Below, in pieces: positions 8,907 to 18,123 of a stretch of 38,960 nucleotides of DNA. The stretch is from an uncultured Clostridia bacterium. Lineage in GTDB: Bacteria; Bacillota; Clostridia; Oscillospirales; CAG-272. Under the pieces are notes generated by a model. It searched no databases and had not been told where the DNA came from. It worked only from the letters and a program-made list of their open reading frames with translations. Location: the NCBI GenBank assembly GCA_947643245.1, contig CANRVI010000004.1:1-38960 (forward strand), read 5' to 3'. Made by a program: the position numbers and the translations under genes. The number at the start of each line of letters is the position of its first letter. Positions within the stretch are counted from its first letter, which is position 1.

Positions 8907-9401
8907 TCAATTTTTTTTCGCTCTGGAAACTTCTAAAATTTTCAGGTGTACTTCGCCACAGGGGGCGGTATAAGACACCTTATCTCCGGCACGTGCACCC
9001 ATCATAGCGCTGCCAATAGGACTGCGGTCCGTGATCATATTCATAGCAGCGTTTACCTCGTTGGACCCTACCATAACATATTCAATTTCTTCCTCAAACG
9101 TCTCATCGTATACCTTCACCTTGGAACCGATGTTTACCACATCATCCTTAAGTTCCGATTCGTCTATAATCTTTGCGTTTTTGATCAGATCTTCCACTTC
9201 CGCGATTCTTGCATAACATTTTGCCTGCGCGTCTCTGGCCTCATCATATTCGCTGTTTTCGGAAAGGTCTCCATGACTTCTGGCCTCTGCTAGCTGTACT
9301 TTGATCTCCGGAACACGCACATCTTTTAGATACGCTAGTTCATCCAACAGCTGCTGATATCCTTCTTTCGTATACAATGTGAAATTTGTCTCGTTGCTCA
9401 T
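8907..9401 (-). CDS. greA: Transcription elongation factor GreA
   Basis: YTKEGYQQLLDELAYLKDVRVPEIKVQLAEARSHGDLSENSEYDEARDAQ; C-terminal SPIGSAMMGARAGDKVSYTAPCG. Confidence 0.95.
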   Translation of the reverse strand: MSNETNFTLYTKEGYQQLLDELAYLKDVRVPEIKVQLAEARSHGDLSENSEYDEARDAQAKCYARIAEVEDLIKNAKIIDESELKDDVVNIGSKVKVYDETFEEEIEYVMVGSNEVNAAMNMITDRSPIGSAMMGARAGDKVSYTAPCGEVHLKILEVSRAKKN

Positions 9402-9435
9402 AACTATATCCTTTCAAATAAATCTTTAAAATTAT

Positions 9436-10833
9436 TTACGCAGCCGGCAAAGCATTATATGCTGCTGTAAGCTGGTTGTCTTCTTCGTCAGTAATTTTAT
9501 AAATGTTCTTTCCTTCCAGCGCCTCGTCCAGTTCTTCAACGATATCCGGCGTCACACCTATCCCGTCAAAGTTATCTGAAAAAGGCGGACAGTAGTACCG
9601 ATACGTATACTTAAACCCTGTACCGTCTTCAAAAGAACGAATGGTCTGCATACTTCCCTTGCCATAGGTCTGTACGCCTACGACCTGGGCCTTTTCGTAA
9701 TCCTGCAGTGCTGAAGCAAAAAGCTCTCCTGCACTGGCTGTTCCCTTATTCACCAAAACAACCAGCGGAAGCTCCAGCGCCTGGGCATCGGATTCATATA
9801 CGACTTCTTCTTTTCCGTTCTTATCAATCGTGCGGATCACAGGCCCTTCTGGCAAAAGTGTATCCAAAACGCTGCACACAGAATCCAAATCCCCGCCGGG
9901 ATTATACCGCACATCCAAAATCAGGCGCTTTGCGCCGGCAGACTGCAGACTCTGCACAGCATCGGTAAACTGATCCGGTGTGCCACCGTCAAAAGAAGTA
10001 ATTCGGATGACGCCAACGGTGGGATCCGGAGCATACAGGCGGCTGCTTACTGTATATTCCGTAATATATCCCCGCTTGATTGAAAAAGTAAACTCCTCTG
10101 TCTCTTCCTGCGTTTCCCCGCGCTGTACTACAAAAGAAGCATAGGTATCCGCCTCTCCCTGCAGCATAGAAACTGCCATGCTGTATCCGACTTCCGCCAC
10201 ACTGTAACGCTGATCGTCCTCGATTATATATGCGATCTGGTCACCTGGCATGACACCTGCTTCCAGAGCAGGAGAATCAGGATAAACAGAGATAATTTCA
10301 ATCAGCCCCGTTTCCGTATTCATGATCACGCTGATACCGATTCCCTGCATTTCTCCGCGGTTATCCGCAATCAATGCAGAAAATTCTTCTTTCGTATAAT
10401 ATTCCGCATATGGATCGCCCAATCCTGCCATATATCCCTTGAGAATCCAATCGGTCAAGACATCCTCATTGATTTCGCCTACATATTCCCCTCGAACCAG
10501 TGTATCTAAAAGCTCCATTTTTCCCACAGCCCGGTCAACGGCTCCCGAACCACTATTCCAGCCCCGATCGCCCTGTATATACCAAACCGAAAGAAATACA
10601 TACGTCGTCATAAACGTAGCGACGATACACAATGCTGCGATGACAATAACCGCCGAAGCAGATACCATTCGCTTTTTCTTTTGTCTTAAAACAGGAGCAG
10701 GTGGTGCGGGACATGCGTTCTTGTCAAGATGCTGCTCACTTATAGGCGTATAAGGTGTTGTTCCCTCCTGGGTTTTATCGGGCTGCCGCCCCTCATTTTC
10801 ATCCATCATGATTGCCATGCCTTCCTTGGTCAC
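9436..10833 (-). CDS. S41-family carboxy-terminal processing peptidase with PDZ domain
   Basis: TM segment, PDZ region (GIGISVIMNTETGLIEIISVYPDSPALEAGVMPGDQI), catalytic GTASAGELFASALQDYEKAQVVGVQTYGKGSMQ. The true start may be an internal Met near 10806-10818. Confidence 0.93.
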   Translation of the reverse strand: MTKEGMAIMMDENEGRQPDKTQEGTTPYTPISEQHLDKNACPAPPAPVLRQKKKRMVSASAVIVIAALCIVATFMTTYVFLSVWYIQGDRGWNSGSGAVDRAVGKMELLDTLVRGEYVGEINEDVLTDWILKGYMAGLGDPYAEYYTKEEFSALIADNRGEMQGIGISVIMNTETGLIEIISVYPDSPALEAGVMPGDQIAYIIEDDQRYSVAEVGYSMAVSMLQGEADTYASFVVQRGETQEETEEFTFSIKRGYITEYTVSSRLYAPDPTVGVIRITSFDGGTPDQFTDAVQSLQSAGAKRLILDVRYNPGGDLDSVCSVLDTLLPEGPVIRTIDKNGKEEVVYESDAQALELPLVVLVNKGTASAGELFASALQDYEKAQVVGVQTYGKGSMQTIRSFEDGTGFKYTYRYYCPPFSDNFDGIGVTPDIVEELDEALEGKNIYKITDEEDNQLTAAYNALPAA

Positions 10834-10908
10834 AGATTTCTCTTTCCAGTTTAACCGAAATCTATTTTTTCAAACAAAGTTTTGCATTTCTGCCTAAAAG
10901 TACAAAGC

Positions 10909-10943
10909 AAGTCTGAAAACAGATTTTTTCTGCTTTCAGACTT
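10909..10943. terminator. Hairpin between the M23 and S41 peptidase genes
   Basis: AAGTCTGAAA...TTTCAGACTT with inner CAGA/TCTG pairing; weak T-tract. Confidence 0.4.
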
Positions 10944-10963
10944 TGCCAACCTATTTTAAAATA

Positions 10964-12160
10964 TCAAACGCCTTTTGTTACGTAATTTAGAGGATCAGTA
11001 CGGTTCCCGTTGATACGGAACTCAAAGTGCAGGTGATTCCCCGTGGAAAAGCCCGTACAACCTACATAGCCGATTACTTGTCCTTTTGCCACAGTTTGCC
11101 CCGCCACAGCAGCAAGAGAACTGCAGTGTGCATACAGGGTGGATCTTCCATTGCCATGGTCAATCAGCACATAATATCCATAGCTGGAATGGCTTTCTGC
11201 CTTGAGCACAGTGCCGTCATTGGAAGCATAAATTGGCGTGCCAGCGGCAATAGCTGTATCCAACGCATAATGGGGTTTGCCCGCAGGATCTATGCCGCCA
11301 TAGTAGCAGGTAATCGTTCCCTTGCCTACCGGCAGAGGCCACATAAATTCTCCGTTTGCTGTAACCTGTGAGGAATTTTGTTTCTGCAGATCCCGCAGAT
11401 ACGCAGTCAATTCCCGGTCCAGCTTGTCTTCTTCCTTTTTAGCGGCTTCATACTGAGCCTGATAAGCGGCCTCATCGTCCTTCAATGACTGATAATAGCT
11501 GGCCGCTTGGGCGGCAAGCCGTTCATTTTCCGCTTTATCGGCTTCCATAGCTTCCAACGTACTTTTTTGCAGCACAATGGACTCTTCCAGATTGTTCCGT
11601 TCCTTTTCCAAATCCTCTTTTTCAGCTTTATACTGTTCCATCATCGTCTTGTCATATTCCAGCATGGAATTGATTCTATCCATGCGGCTCAAAAAATCGC
11701 TGACACTGTCTGCTCCCAGCAGCATACTGAGATAGCTGACGGAACCCTCTTCATAGGACATCCGCATTCTTTCCTGAAATTTTTTAAAGGTTGCCTCGAT
11801 GGACGTTTCTTTCTCAGTAATAGATGTTTTTGTCTCTTCAATACGGGTTTCCAGTTCATCCAAAAGAGACTGCGATATAGCAATCTTCTGTGACAGCGTA
11901 TAGACCAATGAATCCAGGTCTTTCTTATACTCCGCTGTCTCGCTGGCTTTATCTTTTACATTAGCAATCTTCTTTTGCAGTTCTTTCTTTGTTCTATCCA
12001 ATTCAGCAATCTGATCTTCATATTTTTTCACACGGGCATTTTCCGCATTGGCATAATTGCCAGGCGCTGGCGTCATAACCAACAGCGTCGCTGTAAGCAC
12101 CATTGCAAGGATTGCCGCCAAAGCACGGATACCACGCCGTTTTGCATGAATAAGATCCAT
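10964..12160 (-). CDS. Coiled-coil murein hydrolase activator / M23 peptidase (EnvC/PcsB-like context)
   Basis: N-terminal signal segment, long coiled coil, C-terminal M23 domain: HYALDTAIAAGTPIYASNDGTV...GYYVLIDHGNGRSTLYAHCSS...GNHLHFEFRINGNRTDPLNYV. Confidence 0.92.
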   Translation of the reverse strand: MDLIHAKRRGIRALAAILAMVLTATLLVMTPAPGNYANAENARVKKYEDQIAELDRTKKELQKKIANVKDKASETAEYKKDLDSLVYTLSQKIAISQSLLDELETRIEETKTSITEKETSIEATFKKFQERMRMSYEEGSVSYLSMLLGADSVSDFLSRMDRINSMLEYDKTMMEQYKAEKEDLEKERNNLEESIVLQKSTLEAMEADKAENERLAAQAASYYQSLKDDEAAYQAQYEAAKKEEDKLDRELTAYLRDLQKQNSSQVTANGEFMWPLPVGKGTITCYYGGIDPAGKPHYALDTAIAAGTPIYASNDGTVLKAESHSSYGYYVLIDHGNGRSTLYAHCSSLAAVAGQTVAKGQVIGYVGCTGFSTGNHLHFEFRINGNRTDPLNYVTKGV

Positions 12161-12242
12161 TTTCGTCTAACCTGCCTTTCATCTGAGTCCGTCGCAAACA
12201 ACGGACTTTAAGCTGAAAATCAGTTTATACCGATTTTGACTT

Positions 12243-13142
12243 TTATGATTTCAAATACTTCCGAAGGGAAGCCATACTTCCAATAATACCTGTAATTACA
12301 CCGATCACAATAAATCCAATAAATAGCGGGATCGCAATTTTTCCATAACCGAGCACAGTAATCATCTGCAGATCCACCAGCGCCATTTTGTGCACATAAT
12401 TGTATATGTAGGTTTCAATCGCAAATCCGATAAGACTGGCAAATACACCAATGAGCACGCCCTCTAAAATAAAGGGCATTGTAATGAACCAATTGGTCGC
12501 TCCCACATATCGCATGACGCTGATTTCACTTCGTCTGGAATAAACTGCAAGCTTAATGGTATTGATAATAACAAAGATACTAACCACAAACAAAATGATC
12601 AAAAACCAAAGGAAGACCAGCATTATGCCGCTTTTCAGGCTGTCCAGCGTCTTTGCAACCTGATATACACTGTTGATCTTACGCACGCCCTCCATGGAGC
12701 GCAGTTGGGCCTCCAGATCAAACACCTTTGTTTCATCTGTGCCTTTATACATGATCTCAAAAGAATCGGAAAGGGGATTATTTTCTTCTGTGATACCACT
12801 GTACAGTTCCTCATAATCTCCACTCTGCTCACGCATAATTTCCAGAGCTTCTTCTTTGGAAACATGCTTTACAGAATCGATATAATCCAGCTTTTCAATC
12901 TCATTACCGATTTCTTCCACGGCCGCTTCATCCAAATCATAATCGCAGTATACAACAATCTGATTCAGTTGCGCCACGTTGTCTAGATTTACATTGATAT
13001 TTACCAAAAGCAGGGCAAAGCAGCCAAGAACTACTAGGCAGCTCATCAAAACGGCTACGGATGCCACAGACATGACACCATTGCGCCACAGGCCCGTCAT
13101 GGCTTGCCCTGTAAAATACCGGAGGCTGTAATGTTTTCTCAT
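12243..13142 (-). CDS. ftsX: Cell-division permease FtsX
   Basis: 299 aa, four-TM FtsX architecture, SEISVMRYVGATNWFITMPFILEGVLIG; overlaps ftsE by 4 nt. Confidence 0.95.
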   Translation of the reverse strand: MRKHYSLRYFTGQAMTGLWRNGVMSVASVAVLMSCLVVLGCFALLLVNINVNLDNVAQLNQIVVYCDYDLDEAAVEEIGNEIEKLDYIDSVKHVSKEEALEIMREQSGDYEELYSGITEENNPLSDSFEIMYKGTDETKVFDLEAQLRSMEGVRKINSVYQVAKTLDSLKSGIMLVFLWFLIILFVVSIFVIINTIKLAVYSRRSEISVMRYVGATNWFITMPFILEGVLIGVFASLIGFAIETYIYNYVHKMALVDLQMITVLGYGKIAIPLFIGFIVIGVITGIIGSMASLRKYLKS

Positions 13143-13816
13143 TCGAACATCCCTCCCACCCGGTCTTCTACAATCTTGCCATCTTTCAGCATAACTACCC
13201 GCTGCTTATAATAATCCACCAAATTTTTCTCATGGGTAACAACAATAATGGTTTTACCCAGCTTGTTGATCTTCATAAGCAGATTCATGATTTCTATACT
13301 CATTTTCGGATCAATATTTCCGGTTGGCTCATCGGCGACAATAATTTTGGGGTTATTGGCCAGCGCTCTGGCAAGGGCTACCCGCTGCTGTTCGCCGCCA
13401 GACAGCTCTCTTGGGAAACATTTGAGCTTATCCGCCAAGTTCACTGTGCTTAGTATCGCCGGCACACGTCGTTTAATCATAGAACGAGGCGTGCCTACCA
13501 CCTGCATAGCAAAAGCCACATTTTCGTATACAGTTTTATTTGGAAAGAGGCGGAAATCCTGGAATACAACTCCCAGTTCTCTGCGATAAAAAGGAATTTC
13601 CCGATTTTTAATCTTCGCTAAGTTATTGTTGCCTACAACCAATGTTCCAGAAGACACAGCTTCTTCCCGCAGAAGGAGTTTGGTCATCGTGGTTTTTCCC
13701 GCACCTGAATGCCCTACGATGAACACAAACTCCCCGTCGTCAATATGTAAGTCCACCCCGTCCAGTGCAACCGTTCCGTTAGGGTAGTACTTTTTTACGT
13801 GCTTAAAATCTATCAT
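13139..13816 (-). CDS. ftsE: Cell-division ATP-binding protein FtsE
   Basis: GHSGAGKTT, LSGGEQQRVALARALANNPKIIVADEPTGNID; paired with ftsX. Confidence 0.96.
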   Translation of the reverse strand: MIDFKHVKKYYPNGTVALDGVDLHIDDGEFVFIVGHSGAGKTTMTKLLLREEAVSSGTLVVGNNNLAKIKNREIPFYRRELGVVFQDFRLFPNKTVYENVAFAMQVVGTPRSMIKRRVPAILSTVNLADKLKCFPRELSGGEQQRVALARALANNPKIIVADEPTGNIDPKMSIEIMNLLMKINKLGKTIIVVTHEKNLVDYYKQRVVMLKDGKIVEDRVGGMFE

Positions 13817-13872
13817 AATTTTTGTTTATTACCTGCCTTTCCGAACAAGCCTTTTAGCGGCAGCGCCACATC

Positions 13873-14958
13873 TCAGAATTTTGCAGGCTTTGTTGTTAAA
13901 TACCGCTTTACCATCAAAGCGACCTTAAAGGTAATGGCATGGTCAAATTCCCGCAGATCCAGCCCGGTAAGCTTGCGGATTTTTTCCAGCCGGTACACCA
14001 GCGTATTTCTATGGACAAACAGCTTTCTGGACGTTTCAGACACGTTCAAATTGTTTTCAAAGAAGCACTGAATGGTAAGCAGAGTTTCCCGATCCAAATT
14101 TTCCAGAGATCCGTTTTTGAAAACCTCCTGCAAAAACATCTCGCAAAGGGTAGTAGGCAGTTGATAAATCAAGCGTCCGATCCCCAAATTTTCATAGGAA
14201 ATGATATTCTTTTCTGTATCAAATACCTTGCCCACTTCCAAAGCCACCTGGGCTTCTTTATAAGAACGTGCAAGATCCTTAATGTTGTCCACTACCGTAC
14301 CAATTCCGATGACCACACGGGCATAAAATTCGGAATTAAGGGTCTCAGAAATAGATTTAGCCAGTTTTTCAATTTTCTTTACATCGTAGCCGGGTTTCAG
14401 TTCCTTGACCAAAACGATATCCTGTTCTCCCACGCTGATCACATAATCCTTTGTTCGATCCGGGAAAATATTCTGGACCGCGTCAAAGGGAATCACATCT
14501 GTTTTTGTAAGAAATTTAATGAGGAATACTACCCGCGGTTCATCTGTGTTAAACCGCAGTTCCTTACTCTTGATATAAATATCGCTGGGCAGAATGTTGT
14601 CTAAAATAATATTTTTTACAAAGGAGTTGCGGTCATACTTCTCATCATACAGATTTTTAATATTGGACAGAGAAATTGCTAAAATGGAGGCAAGCTTATC
14701 TGCCATTTTGTCCTCGCCCTCCACGAATACGATGTATTCCCATTTGGTTCCAGAGCCGATAAACCGATACGTGTAGCCGCCTACTGCCACAGCAGAAGCA
14801 GTATACGCCATTTCATCTCTTGCCTCCTGGCGGGTCTCGCCAATTTTGACAAGCTCACTGCATGCAATGATAACCCCAGTATCGTCAATAACGCCTATGG
14901 TACGGTCCACAGTATCAGTCATCTGATGGATGATTCCCTGAAACAAGCGGTTGGACAT
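13873..14958 (-). CDS. CdaR/PucR-type transcriptional regulator
   Basis: N-terminal putative sugar diacid recognition region and C-terminal HTH: FFENNLNVSETSRKLFVHRNTLVYRLEKIRKLTGLDLREFDHAITFKVAL. Confidence 0.85.
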   Translation of the reverse strand: MSNRLFQGIIHQMTDTVDRTIGVIDDTGVIIACSELVKIGETRQEARDEMAYTASAVAVGGYTYRFIGSGTKWEYIVFVEGEDKMADKLASILAISLSNIKNLYDEKYDRNSFVKNIILDNILPSDIYIKSKELRFNTDEPRVVFLIKFLTKTDVIPFDAVQNIFPDRTKDYVISVGEQDIVLVKELKPGYDVKKIEKLAKSISETLNSEFYARVVIGIGTVVDNIKDLARSYKEAQVALEVGKVFDTEKNIISYENLGIGRLIYQLPTTLCEMFLQEVFKNGSLENLDRETLLTIQCFFENNLNVSETSRKLFVHRNTLVYRLEKIRKLTGLDLREFDHAITFKVALMVKRYLTTKPAKF

Positions 14959-14998
14959 AATAGCCTCCTTATGTAATATTAAACACTTTTATATATAA

Positions 14999-15029
14999 TG
15001 TTGTAAAACAACTATTATATTTTACAACA
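14999..15029. promoter_or_regulatory. Perfect 10-bp inverted repeat upstream of the CdaR-like gene, candidate operator
   Basis: TGTTGTAAAA (14999-15008), 11 nt, TTTTACAACA (15020-15029). Confidence 0.5.
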
Positions 15030-15125
15030 CAATTTGTAAATTTTCAATGGGTTTTATGCATTTTTCCAAAAAACGCAGTGATTTTTTTGTGAATAATTTT
15101 ATTTTTATATATTCTTAATGTTGTT

Positions 15126-15875
15126 TTATTCCATTTCATATGCAAAGCTCAAGCACGCAAGCGCAAAAGAAGAAGCCGTTTCCGTTCGAAGAATCCGTCT
15201 ACCCAGTCCTACGGAACACATACCGCTATCTGCCGCAAAAGTGGCTTCTTCCACAGAAAAACCTCCCTCACTCCCGATCATCAGCGAAATCGTCGACGGG
15301 TGTTTGCATTCCGTCACAGCCTGTACCAGACTGTGACGCTCCTCTCCCTCATAGCAAAAAAGAGGCAGCTCTGCCGCCGCAGCTTCCGCTACAGCCTCTT
15401 TAAAATACAAAAGTCCGGACACCTGGGGGATGATACCTCTGCCGCACTGTTTCGCCGCCTCTGCAGCGATTCTCTGCCATCGTTGCCGCTTTTTTTCTCC
15501 ATCCATTTTATCCAAACGTACAACACAGCGTTCTGTAAGCACAGGTACGATCCGATCAACGCCACATTCTACCGCTTTTTGTACCACATGATCAAACTTG
15601 TCCCCCTTAATCAGCGCCTGATACAGCACTGCCATATAGGGAGGCTCGGATGCGGCAGCACAAACGGAAAGTACTTTTGCCAACACATACTCTCCTATGG
15701 AACAAATGCTGCAAGTGTATTCATTGCGTTCCATATCGCACACGGTTATAATTTCACCTGTGCGCATACGCAGGCTCTTTGTAATATGATGTGCATCGTC
15801 TCCAAGGATACGTACTGTTTTCACGCCAGTATCATCTGTTCCTATTTGACAGGCACGTACAAAAAAACGCGGCAT
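15126..15875 (-). CDS. rsmE: 16S rRNA (uracil1498-N3)-methyltransferase RsmE
   Basis: MPRFFV N-terminus; LMIGSEGGFSVEEATFAADSGMCSVGLGRRILRTETAS is the diagnostic C-terminal motif. Confidence 0.95.
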   Translation of the reverse strand: MPRFFVRACQIGTDDTGVKTVRILGDDAHHITKSLRMRTGEIITVCDMERNEYTCSICSIGEYVLAKVLSVCAAASEPPYMAVLYQALIKGDKFDHVVQKAVECGVDRIVPVLTERCVVRLDKMDGEKKRQRWQRIAAEAAKQCGRGIIPQVSGLLYFKEAVAEAAAAELPLFCYEGEERHSLVQAVTECKHPSTISLMIGSEGGFSVEEATFAADSGMCSVGLGRRILRTETASSFALACLSFAYEME

Positions 15876-15997
15876 AGTCTCTCCGTACCGCCCCAGCGGT
15901 TTTAATACAATAATTTACGCCGGTGGACGCCGGCGCATTCTGAAATGGTATTTACTCATAATGACAGCACGCGGCAATCAGCCGCCAGCCTGCGGTT

Positions 15998-16026
15998 ATT
16001 ATACCGCATAAAAATCAATTTGTCAA
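15998..16026 (-). promoter_or_regulatory. sigma-A-type promoter for rsmE
   Basis: Reverse complement TTGACA (16026-16021), 17 nt, TATAAT (16003-15998). Confidence 0.75.
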
Positions 16027-16077
16027 ACGCATATTTTCATATGAAATGTATGAAAAATCTTTTTTTGGCAAAAACTA

Positions 16078-16106
16078 TTGACAAGCGCCCACTCGATTGG
16101 TATAAT
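16078..16106 (+). promoter_or_regulatory. sigma-A-type promoter for tRNA-Gln
   Basis: TTGACA (16078-16083), 17-nt spacer, TATAAT (16101-16106). Confidence 0.88.
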
Positions 16107-16123
16107 AGTGAGCACAATGAAAA

Positions 16124-16197
16124 AGCGGAATTGTGTAACGGTAGCACGACAGACTCTGACTCTGTTTGTTGGGGTTCGAATCCCTATTCCGCTGCCA
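16124..16197 (+). tRNA. tRNA-Gln (anticodon CTG), CCA encoded
   Basis: Acceptor AGCGGAA/TTCCGCT, anticodon arm ACAGA-CTCTGAC-TCTGT, T-loop TTCGAAT, GCCA end. Confidence 0.95.
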
Positions 16198-16201
16198 GAA
16201 A

Positions 16202-16227
16202 AACCGATGCGAAAGCATCGGTTTTTT
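16202..16227 (+). terminator. Rho-independent terminator of tRNA-Gln
   Basis: ACCGATGC-GAAA-GCATCGGT followed by a T run. Confidence 0.9.
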
Positions 16228-16323
16228 CAATGAAATAAATGTACTTTGCGTGTAAAATACGCCTGCGGCGTAAGAAATGCCTGTGGGTATGGGATATGTA
16301 ATATTTCGAAAAGGAGGTTCTCT

Positions 16324-16533
16324 ATGGATATTGAAATACGAAAATTAACACCCGACCTTGCAGAGGAGTATGTACATTTTTTTGATATCATCCCCCGCGA
16401 CGCGAATGTTGATGAACAAAAATGTTGTTGTGTGACTTGGCGCAGTGACGATTTCTATGTTGATAATAGTGCCCACTGGTTTCCTGCACGGGAGGAAAGA
16501 AGAGAGAACCTAATGATTCTCTCTTCTTTTTAG
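16324..16533 (+). pseudogene. Truncated GNAT-family acetyltransferase N-terminal remnant
   Basis: MDIEIRKLTPDLAEEYVHFFDIIPRDANVDEQKCCCVTWRSDDF resembles the N-terminus of GNAT proteins (typically ...LTPDLAEDYVHFFDxTPHDDNVDEHKCYCVCWCSDD); the acetyl-CoA-binding part is missing. Confidence 0.7.
16496..16529. terminator. Bidirectional terminator-like hairpin
   Basis: AAAGAAGAGAGAA-CCTAATGA-TTCTCTCTTCTTT, 13-bp perfect stem. Confidence 0.75.
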
Positions 16534-16568
16534 TGTTTAAAAGGCCTACTTACAGCAAAGGAATGCCT

Positions 16569-17012
16569 CTAGCGCGCATTCTCTTCCATATCGGCGATGG
16601 CTTTTGTAGCCTGAACAGTACCATGCGGATGGTGCGGCGGAGCATATATCGTATAAATTTTAAGGGGGCGTTTTCCAGTGTTTACAACATTGTGCCATGT
16701 TCCCGCAGGCACAAAAACTGCAAATCCAGCAGAAACCGGACGTTTATAATGCAGCCGATTTTCGTCAGGCCCCATCATAGCCAAGCCAGTTCCGCTTTCA
16801 ATGCGTAAAAATTGATCCGTATCTGGATGTACCTCCAACCCAATCTCACCGCCTACCGGGATGCTCATTAAAGTAAGCTGCAAATGTTGGCCTGTCCACA
16901 GCGCTGTCCGATAGTTTGTATTTTGTCGGGTTGCTTTATCGATATTCGTCACAAACGGCTGCGGGCCGTGATCCTGTACAGGGATATGAATACGATTGTT
17001 GTTTCGATTCAT
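16569..17012 (-). CDS. Cupin-domain protein
   Basis: GGEIGLEVHPDTDQFLRIESGTGLAMMG ... VPAGTWHNVVNTGKRPLKIYTIYAPPHHPHGTV. Confidence 0.9.
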   Translation of the reverse strand: MNRNNNRIHIPVQDHGPQPFVTNIDKATRQNTNYRTALWTGQHLQLTLMSIPVGGEIGLEVHPDTDQFLRIESGTGLAMMGPDENRLHYKRPVSAGFAVFVPAGTWHNVVNTGKRPLKIYTIYAPPHHPHGTVQATKAIADMEENAR

Positions 17013-17109
17013 AATGCTCCCCTCCTTTCTCTATTTATAATATGGAAATCAATCTGTTCCTGTGCAGACAAAAGGGCGGCAGTCGTTTGAAAGTCTGTTT
17101 TGATAGCAT

Positions 17110-18024
17110 TCACGTCTGAGACCGGCAAGTGTCCGCAGCACGTATGCAAAGCATCTCCTCAATGGATGCAACATATTTCTTACCATCTAAATACCCTTGC
17201 TCCATTCGCTTTTTTGCATTTTCTGCATTAAAATCCAAGGTTCCAGCAAAATTTTGCAGCGCGCTTTCCGCCAAATTGATGTGTACAATCTGCGCGTCAG
17301 GAAAGCATAGAGTGCAAGTTTTATCTCGCTCTTCCATAGTGACGACAATAATCTTACGCACCCCCCTCTGGTATAGCGGAGCAATCGGCACATTGTCTTC
17401 AATGCCGCCGTCTATGTATTCTTCCCCCTCTATGCTTATATCTGGAAAAATCAATGGAATTGCGGAAGAAGCGAGCAAAATATCTGCAATTAGCGCAGTC
17501 TTTTGACGACGGATATCAAAATAAACCGGCGTGGTTTGATATTTAAACAGCTTAATAGCCAGCAGAGAGGCTACGCGGGTAAATATATTATCCTCAGAAT
17601 GCTTTTTTACATAATTGTAAAAGCAAGGACGTTTTTGCAGCTTGGCCGCTGTAACGTAAAAATCCCGCGTTCCATTTTTCAAAATTCGAGGATCTACAAC
17701 GCGCTTTATCAATGCATCCAACCCGGCATTGGAAAACCACCCCTCCGAACAGGTACCCTGTTCATACCGGCGAAGAGATTGGCAGCATTTATGTATATCT
17801 TTTTCGGTCAGTACTTGTGCTGGACTAATAGATGCCCACACTTTTTCCGCTCTCTCTAAATTTCCCATACAGAATAGAGCGCCGTTCAAAGCCCCTATAG
17901 ACGTGCCGGCTACGGTATCTATCCTGGTATCAATTGCCGCTTCCCGCAGAGCGCGCCACACGCCGATTTGGTAAGCGCCTTTTCCGCCGCCACCTCCCAG
18001 AACAAGTCCCACTTTTTCTTTCAT
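17110..18024 (-). CDS. Patatin-like phospholipase
   Basis: LVLGGGGGKGAYQIGVW oxyanion hole, GTSIGALNG nucleophile motif, YIDGGIEDNVP. Start at MKEKVGL, with GGTGGTGATC upstream. Confidence 0.92.
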   Translation of the reverse strand: MKEKVGLVLGGGGGKGAYQIGVWRALREAAIDTRIDTVAGTSIGALNGALFCMGNLERAEKVWASISPAQVLTEKDIHKCCQSLRRYEQGTCSEGWFSNAGLDALIKRVVDPRILKNGTRDFYVTAAKLQKRPCFYNYVKKHSEDNIFTRVASLLAIKLFKYQTTPVYFDIRRQKTALIADILLASSAIPLIFPDISIEGEEYIDGGIEDNVPIAPLYQRGVRKIIVVTMEERDKTCTLCFPDAQIVHINLAESALQNFAGTLDFNAENAKKRMEQGYLDGKKYVASIEEMLCIRAADTCRSQT

Positions 18025-18082
18025 ATGATCACCACCTACTGGCATCATATGAACGGTATGTGCGTATTGTGCTGCAAAATTG

Positions 18083-18111
18083 AAAAAAGAGGGGGCCCCC
18101 CCTCTTTTTTT
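18083..18111. terminator. Terminator-like hairpin
   Basis: AAAAAAGAGGGGG / CCCCCTCTTTTTT inverted repeat. Confidence 0.7.
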
Positions 18112-18123
18112 GTATATTTCCTT

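Noticed and set aside
15300-15905. 201-aa plus-strand ORF
   Set aside because: Antisense to rsmE, which has diagnostic motifs.
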